Assembly (NCBI RefSeq): GCF_002878395.1
Contig: NC_061118.1
Span: forward strand, 130,085,579-130,149,578
Direction of reading: 5' to 3'
Source: Capsicum annuum
Lineage: Eukaryota; Streptophyta; Magnoliopsida; Solanales; Solanaceae
DNA: 64,000 nucleotides
The notes under the pieces were generated by a model. It saw nothing but the letters and a program-made list of their open reading frames with translations, was not told where the DNA came from and searched no databases. Positions within the stretch are counted from its first letter, which is position 1. Every line of letters begins with the position of its first letter. Position numbers and translations under genes: made by a program. Positions 55,974 through 64,000 of this stretch are shown here, in pieces.

Positions 55974-56830
55974 TCAAAGTGCAAAGCTCACATCCAAATG
56001 AATCTTGACAATACCGAATTCCATATACTTGAATTTGTCAAGTACCTTTTTGATATAATGAGACTGTGACAATGCCAAACCTTGTGGAGTTCTATAGATT
56101 CTTATACCTAAGATCACATCCACAACTCCAAGTACTTTTATATCAAACTTGCTTTCAAGCATTCGTTTCATTGCATTTATGTCGGAAATGTCTTTACTGA
56201 TGATCAACATATCATCCACATATAAATAAATAATGACTTGGTGAATCAGAGTGTCTTTAATGTAAACATATTTATCATATTCATTTATCTTGAACCCATT
56301 TGCCAACATGGTTTGATCAAACTTCGTATGCCATTATTTAGGTGCTTGCTTTAGTCCATACAACGACTCAATAAGTTTACACACCTTATTCTCTTTTCCT
56401 GTAACCATAAAACCCTCAGGTTGTTCCATGTAAATTTCATCCTCCAATTCTCCATGTAGGAATGTAATTTTCACATCCATTTGATGGATTTCAAGACTAT
56501 ATACTGCCGCCAAGGCAAATAATATTCGAATCGATGTTATCCTTGTTATTGGCAAGTATGTATCAAAGTAATCAAGACCTTCTTTTTGCTTGAAGCCTTT
56601 TACTACTAATCTTGCCTTGTATTTGTCAATAGTACCATCCGCTTTCATTTTCCTTTTGAAGATCCATTTAGAACCTAAAGGTTTATTTCCTAGAGGAAGA
56701 TCAACCAATTCCCATGTATGGTTGCTTAAGATTGAATCAATCTTACTATTGATTGCCTCTTTCCAAAAAGATAAGTCTGATGACGACATCGCTTCTTTAA
56801 ATGTTTCAAGATCATTTTTCTAAGAGAAAT
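55974..56830 (-). pseudogene. Copia unit 3 RT relic (catalytic box intact)
   Basis: Two open frames, 56334-56789 and 55974-56309, are separated by a stop at about 56333. The first holds FWKEAINSKIDSILSNHTWE, KWIFKRKMKADGTIDKYKA and SLYGLKQAPK. The second holds IIYLYVDDMLIIS, the only complete YVDD box of the three units, and RIYRTPQGLALSQSHYIKKV. This is the best kept RT of the array, but the stop and the loss of frame downstream prevent a full product. Confidence 0.87.
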
Positions 56831-56865
56831 ATTACAAAATCTGATCCAAATCTATAAGAAGTTCT

Positions 56866-57793
56866 TTAATGTGTACTACATCTTGGATTCTCTTCATTAT
56901 GTACATTCTCACTAGGTTCATCTCGAGGTCGTTTAGACCCTACACTAGTCTGTTCATGTTTAGTTTTATATGGGTAAATGTTTTCAAAGAATTCAGCATT
57001 ATCTGATTCAATTATCGTATTTTCATTTATATTTAGATGTTTAGATTTATGAACCAAAAACTGACATGTTTTACTGCTTTTAGCATATCCTATGAACACG
57101 CAGTCCACAGTCTTAGGTCTTATCTTAACCCTCTTAGGCATAGGAACTTGGACCTTTGCTAGACACCCTCACACTTTGAAATATTTCAAGTTGAGTTTCT
57201 TTCCTTTCCATTTTTCATAAGGAATTGATTGTGTCTTATTATGGAGAACTCTATTGAGTATACAATAGGTTGTAAGGATAGCATACCCCTACAAGTTTTG
57301 CGGTAAACCGAAACTTATAAGCAAGGCATTCATCATTTTCTTCAAAGTTTGATTTTTTTCTTTCCACAATTTTTTTAGATTGAGGTGAATACAGGGCCGT
57401 AGTTTGATGGACAATTCCATTTTCTACACATATTTCGGCGAAAGGAGATTCACATTCTCCGCCCCTATCACTTCTTATCATTTTTATCTTTTTCTCTAAT
57501 TGATTTTCTACTTCAGTTTTGTATTGCCTAAACACATCTATTGCTTTATCCTTACTATTTATCAAATAAACATAACAATATCTAGTGCAATCATCAATAA
57601 AAGTTATGACATACTTTTTTCCACCACGTGATGGTATTGACTTCATATCACAAATGTCAGTGTGTACTAAGTCTAAAGGATTGGAATTCCTTTCGACGGA
57701 CTTATAAGGATGCTTTTCATACTTTGATTCCACACATGTTTGATATTTTGATTTATTGCACTCAAAGTTTTGCAAAACTTCTAAGTTAATCAA
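56866..57793 (-). pseudogene. Copia unit 3 integrase relic and linker
   Basis: An open frame of 180 codons (57251-57793) carries the integrase catalytic core: LDLVHTDICDMKS (Asp), MIRSDRGGECESPFA (Asp) and YSPQSKKIVERKKSNF (Glu), so the DDE triad is complete. It begins with CVESKYEKHPYKSVE, the end of the zinc region, in which the first Cys of CQTC is Tyr. The linker 56866-57141 (MPKRVKIRPKTVDCVFIGYA) follows after a frame change. Confidence 0.85.
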
Positions 57794-57796
57794 TTT

Positions 57797-58279
57797 TCAT
57801 AACGTTTTGTAATTAACATGGCCTAAACATTTATGGCATAAATAATAAGACTCAAGCAAGTAAGAATAATTTGAACTTTTATTTATTTCAACATTCATTA
57901 CATTCATTTTATGAAAGCCCTCGGTGAGATAGCCATTTCCTACATACACTTCTCCTTTGCTAATTATAATTTTTTCAAAAACAGTTACACATTTGAATCC
58001 GTTCTTGTCTAGAAATGAAACATAAATCAAGTTCCTATGTAATTTCAGAACGTACAAGACATTGTTAAGTGTCAAGACCTTTCCTGAAGTCATTTTCAAG
58101 CCCACTTTTCTTGTTCGTTCTACCTTAGCCGTAGTGGATTTAGCCATGTAGATCATTTCTTCCACTTGAGCCAGAACGAATGACGAAAACAACTCTTTGT
58201 TGGCATAAACATGGTGGATGGCACCAGAATCCGTCCACCACTCGCGAGGATTCCCCAGTAAGTTACATTCTGAAAACAT
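57797..58279 (-). pseudogene. Copia unit 3 protease / GAG-pre-integrase frame
   Basis: A 160-codon frame with the protease motif WWTDSGAIHHVYAN, then LNNVLYVLKLHRNLIYVSFL and the GAG-pre-integrase LCHKCLGHVNYKTL. The Asp-Ser-Gly is intact, while the Trp of LWHxRLGH is Cys. A stop separates it from the integrase frame at 57793. Confidence 0.82.
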
Positions 58280-58299
58280 AGCACACAGATCATGACATT

Positions 58300-59285
58300 A
58301 TTTATTGCACTCAATTATATTTGCTTGGTCCTTTTTCTTACCTTTCTTAGGGGCACGACAATCCATGGACTTATGGCAAATCTTACCACAGTGAAGTACT
58401 TTTCCTTGAATTTCTTCTTGGGTTGATGGGTTCCTTGTTTAGCTTTCTCCCTTTTCTTAGAATTGTTTTGGTTATCTTCTATAATATGTGCTCCATTAAT
58501 TGTAGAATTCCCTTTTGACCTTTTCTCGGCCGCCTTATTATCCTCTTTAATACGTAGTCAGACAAAAAGATCTTCGATAGTCATCTCCTTTCATTTGTGC
58601 TTCAAGTAGTTTTTAAAGTCTTTCCACATAGGTGGTAGATTCTCAATGATCACTACTACTTGAAATGCTTCATTCACAATAAAACCTACAAAATAATTTA
58701 TGTGAGTACTAAGAGCATTTTCAATTTCTTCAACTAAGGTATTTTTCAAAAACATACCTTCTGCTAGGAGATCTTGAATGATTACTTATAATTCCTGCAC
58801 TTGAGAGACAACCAATTTGCTATCTTTCATTTTAAAGTCGAAGAACCTTGCAACAAAGAATTTCTTAATTCCCGCATCCTCTGTCTTGTATTTTTTTTCT
58901 AGTGCCCTCCACAATTCTTTCGATGTCATAGTTCCACTATGAGCATTGTATAGGTCGTCTTGGAGACCACTCAATATATAATTCCTGCAAAAGAAGTTCG
59001 AGTGTTTCCAGGATTCTACATTCATGAAATGCTCATTGTCCAAAGTTCCCTCGGGCACCTCAGGAGCATCCTCAGTAGTGAACCTTTGAAGGCATAGAGT
59101 GGTGAGGTAAAAGAACATCTTTTGCCACCATCGCTTAAGTCAATGCCCATAAATTTTCTGGGCTTCTCCGCAGGTGCCATTGGTTGCGGAGAATTTGCTC
59201 GACTTGTTAAGGCAATACTAGTTTCCCCTATAGTCATAGCCGCAACTTGCATTTGACTTTCATTAGTCATTTTTCCTGTCACCAC
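58300..59285 (-). pseudogene. Copia unit 3 gag relic
   Basis: The probable start at 59285 (MVTGKMTNESQMQ) runs in one frame to about 59022, then continues in a shifted frame at 58786-59118 with MFFYLTTLCLQRFTTEDAPE, NYILSGLQDDLYNAHSGT and KKYKTEDAGIKKF. The C-terminal half down to 58300 is heavily broken. The zinc knuckle near 58390 is not readable in one frame because of a one-base loss. Confidence 0.8.
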
Positions 59286-59533
59286 AAGACAATAAAATTT
59301 TGTATTTTCAGAATACTACTTATAAAGTTATGCAACTTTAAACTCTTCTTCTTGTTTCTAGTTAACGATAAAGTTTTTATGACTTCCAATAGTCAACCCA
59401 ATGTTCTTTAACTTGTGATGAAGATTTTATGTCTTCGAATCACTAGTTAAGTTCAAACGGAGTAGAAAGCTTAAAGCTTTAATCTTAAAAAACAAGCAAT
59501 ACAAATTCTAAAAAAAGGGTTATTCCTTAAGAT
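59286..59533 (-). other. Copia unit 3 leader
   Basis: The 248-bp leader between the outer 5' LTR and gag. No standard initiator tRNA-Met primer-binding site can be read next to the LTR end, as in the other two units. Confidence 0.65.
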
Positions 59534-60392
59534 TGTTATCTTTTATGTATTCGGGTACAAGAATCTATAAATAAGAAATACAAAATTCAACACTAGTTCA
59601 AGTACAAGACAAGAACACTTATGAAGTTCTGTAACACCTTCAACACTAGATTATAAATAATCTATCTAAGAAATGTGTTAAGATTCAGAAAAGAGATGAG
59701 ACATAATTTAAGACCAAGTCCTCCGAATTCACAGAGTGTCCTTAAGGAATAATTCCCCTTATTGTACCCGAAGTTTTGGAATCTTCCTCCCAGAATAAAA
59801 TGACCTTCAATCTGAACAATAGCGGTACCTTAAATTATTGGATTCAGTGAACTCACTCAACAGTTTGATAGATCACATAGAAATTTTTTTCTAGAAAAGA
59901 AGAGAGTTTTATTTCATAAAATTCGTACCTAAACCTATGTATGAAAACAGGTTTATATAGCCAACATGTGCCTCTTCTAAAAAATAAAAATGGTTCACTT
60001 AAAAGGTGTGACCTTTCTAGAAAAGTCACGTCTGTTCGTCCAAGAATGTGTCTTTTCCGAACAAGCATACCATTTCATAAATCAATCCCTTTGGTATTTT
60101 CGAACTGAATTTCTGAATTTCTGTCAAATAAACTTTATCCAAAAAGATAGATCTCATCAGAAGTCGAAGACGATCTGAGTGAGCGACGACGACGGCTCAA
60201 GGCATCTCTTATTTCTTACCTCACTTACCATGTGGAGTAAGTGTTCCTTATTTTAAACACTCACAAGTTCTCTTCTTCCACCAATGTGGGAGAAAGAGCG
60301 AACTTTCCAATTTGGGAGTACACTTTCTAAATTGGTGTCTCCCTTCTCCACCATTTTTCATTCACTTTTTTTCATATACTTTGAACTCAACA
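59534..60392 (-). repeat. Copia array LTR 4 (outer 5' LTR)
   Basis: On the minus strand it begins TGTTGAGTTCAAAG and ends GATAACA. TATA box at 59952-59959. At 859 bp it is shorter than the others because two segments are missing: about 110 bp near 60085 and the U3 hexamer array near 60158. Confidence 0.85.
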
Positions 60393-60800
60393 GTTTATTC
60401 ATTTCTAGTCTCAGTAAAGTATAAAATGAGTTAGGAGTATTGTCTTCAAGTTAGGGAACTCGAAGACTTGGGAACACTCACCTTTTGGAAGGTTTGTGTT
60501 TTGTAGAAGTTGGAATTAGAAGTTTATAATTCCTAGTTTACAATAGTCTTGTAATTTATTGATTGTTGAGGCTTAAGTGATTTAGTGGAGTTGGGGTTAA
60601 ATCCTGTAGGTGTATAGTTCATGGACTTTTACACCTCTTTGAACCAAGTGTTTTTCACATAAAAATTCATTGTGTTATTTACTTACTGTTTTAGCTAGTT
60701 TGAAACACGTTAGTGAACTTGTTTCATCGATAGGAAACAACTAGACTAAAATAAGGTAATCAGTAGGGCACGTAATCTAACATAATGAATATTGGGAGAA
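60393..60800 (+). repeat. right flank of the array: Tork-like Copia LTR piece
   Basis: Phrases such as GGGGTTAAATCCTGTAGGTG, ACTTTTACACCTCTTTGAAC and GTTTTTCACATAAAAATTCA are what I know from Solanaceae Tork-type LTRs. It continues the left flank at 41797-41936, so the array interrupts an older LTR. Limits are approximate. Confidence 0.6.
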
Positions 60801-61131
60801 ATTATTTTTGGACAAGTCTCCAGGGGTATAATTTTTTGGGTTTGTCATTTGTATATGTATTGGAATGCATCAATCCATTCAAAAACACGTAAGTAGGGTG
60901 GTAGCAGGGCTCCTCTTCTTTTGTACTCTAATTTCGTATATGAAAGGGATCACCATTATAATACAGAATACGACAGCCAATGTAGAAAAGCTCAAGCTAT
61001 GCATGGAATCTAGGGAGGGTTCAAACCACGTAAGTTTATTGTACCCAACCTTACCATAAGGTAGAAGGTGATTAGATAAAGTACTAAAGGTGTGTTGATA
61101 CGAAAGAAATTTTTTTCATGAAAAATATTTT
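60801..61131. other. non-coding stretch
   Basis: No gene or terminus is recognised between the Tork-like LTR piece and the hAT element. Confidence 0.5.
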
Positions 61132-61139
61132 CATCCAGC

Positions 61140-62928
61140 TAAGGGTGGCAGCGGACCAGAGTTAATCTGGTTTCGGTCCGTTTCCGGTCATGGTTCGATC
61201 CGGTAACGCAACGGTATCGGTTTGTACCGGTATACCGGTACCAAATGACCCAAAATATGGTACCGGTGTAGAGGGACATTTTTTTCCAGTAGTTCCGGTT
61301 CCGGTGCCGGTTGGCCGGATCCGGTCCGGCGCCGACCGATGCATGTTAATTTTTTAAAATTTTTTTTTTTTGGGTTTGGTCATTGTTGACTGTTGTAAAA
61401 TAGCTGTTGGAGGGGGCAATGGATATTTTGTGCCTCCCCCTCCCAATTAGTCCACTACACCATTAATTTTCTACTATAAATATCCTTTTAAATTAATTTT
61501 TTTCTCACAAATTTCTCAATTTCTCATACTCTCTAAATCTTAAATCTTAATATTCTCATACTCAATATTTATAATTTTTGCATTAATTAGAGTTGTGGAT
61601 TTTTTTAAAGATACTACAAGCTTCAATTATCATATTTCAATTACGACATTTGGTATACGTCTGCTTTTACGCAGACGTTCGGTATATTCATTTCAACTTT
61701 AATCTCTATATTTTTTATTTTTAATATCTATATTTGTTTACTTACAGTCTTACGTTTATTTTTTGATTTATAATATTTATATTGCTTGTTTTAACATTTT
61801 AATTATATTTAAATTTCATTATGGATGCAAATAAAAGTAGTGGTAAGAGACCAATCTTTGGTAAAGTTTTTCATAGAAATTAAAAAAATAATGCTACTAC
61901 TAGTTCATTATCGCTTAGATTTAATGAAAATTCTTTATCACAACCTAATGATTTTGATGGTGGTGCCGGTATGAAATTAGACCATGAGACACTAAGTAGG
62001 CGTTATAATAATTTTGAGGAAGACTTACCGGAAGAAGATAATATAGAAGTACAAGAGTTAGGTGAAACCCCTACCCCTACTAGTCCGGTTACGGAAATAC
62101 CAAAAGACGATGATGTACTTCACCCTTTACCAGAATTTAGTAGGGCCAAAGGTACTGAACGTCCTAAACGGTCTTTAGTTTGGCAATTTATGAGTCAAGA
62201 TTAGGAAAAAAATACTGCTACTTACAATAAATGTAAGAGAGTTATGAAACATTTAACTGGGGGAAAAATGGTGGGACTGGGTTGCTTACTACCCATTTGA
62301 GGAAATGTAATACAGAATTTATTCGTCTACAAAATGAGGCTAAGGCATAAAAAGGTGGTACACCATTAACGGAAGAATCTGTGGGAGGTAATATGGTTCA
62401 AACGCATTTAGATAGGTTTAACCCAGCTAGCTCAAGCTCTACATTGACATATAATGAAGATGTAGATAGAGAAGAACTAGCGAAAATGGTTGTTGTTATG
62501 GAATTGTCATTCAGTTTTCCTTCGCATCCTGATTTTATTCATTATATTCAACAAGTATATAATCCTTCTTTCAAAGTTTTTTCACGAAATACAATTAAAA
62601 ATGATATTTTTAAATTTCAAGGTGAACATTGTCATTTTCTTCGTTGCTTATTTAGTAAATTTGATGGTAGAGTATCTATTACTTCTGATATGGGTCGTAG
62701 TATTATCAGTAATGATTATTTTACTGTCACGGTTCATTAGATTGATCACCATTGAAAAATGCAAAAAAGAATTAAGTTGCCGGACCGGGGTGGAAGGACC
62801 ATATTTTTCGGTGGTACCGGTTCCGGTATAATACACCGAACATTCTTTCCGGTACCGAATCCAATTCCGGTAAAACCGTTCCGGTTGTTCCGTTCCGATT
62901 GTTCTGTTCTGGTCCGTTGCCGGGATTA
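61140..62928 (+). mobile_element. internally deleted hAT element with perfect 8-bp TSD
   Basis: The left end TAAGGGTGGCAGCGGACCAG and the reverse complement of the right end TAATCCCGGCAACGGACCAG are imperfect inverted repeats. CATCCAGC occurs exactly on both sides (61132-61139 and 62929-62936). About 200 bp inside each end is packed with CCGGT/ACCGG motifs. The interior keeps only the N-terminal part of a hAT transposase. At 1789 bp it is a typical deletion derivative that would rely on a full-length relative. Confidence 0.9.
61821..62760 (+). pseudogene. hAT transposase, N-terminal part only
   Basis: The ATG at 61821 opens MDANKSSGKRPIFGKVFHRN, then a stop. The frame 61971-62204 is acidic and ends in RPKRSLVWQFMSQD, the start of a BED zinc finger. 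The finger continues as TYNKCKRVMKHL and, after a one-base shift, TTHLRKC; the first Cys is Tyr. The frame 62381-62740 has [36 protein letters not shown] and [11 protein letters not shown] with the first catalytic Asp of the RNase-H-like fold. After about 62750 the text passes straight into the 3' subterminal region, so the rest of the catalytic fold and the C-terminal hATC dimerisation region are missing. Confidence 0.87.
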
Positions 62929-62942
62929 CATCCAGCACACTC

Positions 62943-63066
62943 TAAGTCAGCCTTAGCACAACATCAGGAGTCATAAACCATGACTAAAAATTTTTTCATC
63001 AGTAATTGAACACATCATAAGTCAGCCTTTGCACAACATCAGGAGTAATAAACCACAAATAATTAG
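62943..63066 (+). repeat. 75-bp-offset direct duplication
   Basis: TAAGTCAGCCTTAGCACAAC with ATCAGGAGTCATAAACCA recurs 75 bp downstream from 63018 with a few changes. It lies directly beside the hAT insertion. Confidence 0.8.
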
Positions 63067-64000
63067 TCAGACACCGTAATCCAAATGGTCGAAATGATTT
63101 TGTAGACAAACTAATTAAAAGTCAATATAAAATTTTAGTTCTACCTTATTGAAGAACATTTTATTTCTTTTTTAGTTGTAGATATATGCTTCTTTTCCTT
63201 CTTTCCACTATCTATTTTCTTGGAAATTAGAGATCAAAATGGGTGATACATGGCACATTACTAAACATACAAAGAGATTCACATTTAGTGGTGTTGATAG
63301 TATTTATTTTATCACTTTAACCGAAAGGTTTTCTCATTCTATATTTAGACAAATTTAACCAGATTAGCTCAAGGCAAAAGGAAAGATATATTGATTAGTC
63401 CAAGGGGAAAGCCTTAGTTGTATGTTGGTTGTACTCCAAAATGGAGGATTGGAAGTGGCCCTTGCTCTTGGGATCTAAATAGGCCACAAAGACAAAGTTA
63501 TTAACAAAGAAAAAGCTAAGATGATCTTGACATTTTTTTATCATCCTACTTACTTTTTCTTGCCTTAGGCTTGTTTAGGAAGTAAATATTACTATTTCTT
63601 TAATGTGAAATCAAAAGCTTTATTGAGTTCACACTAAGTGGTAGTAGGTGTGTAAAATAGTTAGCCACTAAGCTTATACGTTGATTAAACGGATTTATCA
63701 GCCATTTTTTAAGCTTAATTACGTATTTGTCAAACATCAAAGTATTTACTAAAAAAAATAATTTTTTAAAAAATAAAAAATCTATTTTACTAGTATATCT
63801 TTAATATTTTTTCCCTAATTCTCAAAATATAAATAAAACTCCTTACTTCATCTTCACTTTGTCGGGCAGCTCGACCGCAAAGCTACTAAAGCAATTGCTT
63901 TGAGCCTCCCATTTGTTCAAAATATTTTTATTAATTGACAATGGGATGCATGTATGCGCAGATAAGATGTATGTAAGTCGCATGAGGTGGACTTATATTG
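63067..64000. other. non-coding stretch
   Basis: AT-rich sequence with no supported gene, element end or RNA. The part at 63400-63500 is slightly richer in GC but has no frame of note. Confidence 0.5.

Larger units (their letters stand above)
41937..60392 (-). mobile_element. head-to-tail Copia array, 4 LTRs and 3 internal regions
   Basis: LTRs at 41937-42951, 47774-48837, 53652-54686 and 59534-60392 alternate with three internal regions, all on the minus strand, with repeat periods of 5837, 5878 and 5882 bp. The pentamers outside the array, GTTCA (41932-41936) and GTTTA (60393-60397), match at four of five bases, as a target duplication would. No such duplication is needed at the inner junctions, because adjacent units share one LTR. 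The coding parts are Tnt1/Tork-like Copia (gag, protease, integrase, RT, RNase H). All copies carry separate frame breaks. Confidence 0.88.

Noticed and set aside
41937..60392. The three Copia units as an assembly duplication
   Set aside because: The units differ by many substitutions, by distinct indels and by different catalytic-site changes, which copies of one locus would not show.
62648..62956. Frames in the right end of the hAT element on both strands
   Set aside because: They are produced by the CCGGT/ACCGG subterminal repeats and have no protein motif beyond the truncated transposase.

Overview
The window reads as plant nuclear heterochromatin, most probably from a Solanaceae genome (pepper, potato, tomato or tobacco group). 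The reasons are a SolS-type tRNA-derived SINE, L1-type LINEs with DUF4283 and zf-RVT domains, Tekay/Del chromovirus, Tork-like and Ale/Retrofit-like Copia elements, a Stowaway-like MITE, hAT elements with 8-bp target duplications, and a strongly AT-rich background. The species is an inference. I find no intact host protein gene, no rRNA or tRNA gene and no CRISPR array. Almost every coding trace belongs to a broken transposable element.

Layout. 1-2340: AT-rich sequence with a Helitron-like 3' end (about 1127-1154) and a minus-strand SINE (about 1250-1440). 2341-7466: a near full-length but dead LINE on the plus strand. 7505-8195: a Stowaway-like MITE and a fold-back element. 8667-11169: a non-autonomous hAT-like element with an 8-bp target duplication that carries a ~156-bp satellite array and a 100-N assembly gap with duplicated flanks. 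11178-17970: mostly featureless, with a 5'-truncated LINE on the minus strand (13893-15242) that keeps an open RNase H frame and a 13-bp target duplication. 17998-18858: a degenerate trinucleotide microsatellite. 18859-23290: an old LTR-like block split by a 2.7-kb solo LTR (20050-22743). 23570-25560: a minus-strand Tat-type Ty3/gypsy pol relic. 25642-26509: a small non-autonomous LTR element. 27442-29480: a truncated Ale/Retrofit-like Copia. 29485-31952: the 5' part of a gypsy element. 31953-41796: a Tekay chromovirus with an unusual palindromic 5' end and inverted fragments of its own LTR on both sides. 41937-60392: a head-to-tail array of three Copia internal regions sharing four LTRs, on the minus strand, set inside a Tork-like LTR. 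61140-62928: a deleted hAT element with a perfect 8-bp target duplication. 62937-64000: no gene seen.

The parts most worth a second look are three. First, the LTR-sharing Copia array, whose outer ends carry a near-perfect 5-bp target duplication. Second, the ~1-kb-arm LTR palindrome, a possible natural source of hairpin RNA. Third, the satellite carried inside a hAT-like transposon. None encodes a new enzyme system that I can see; the interest lies in genome architecture and possible silencing. All alignments were made by eye, so boundaries without a target duplication are approximate.
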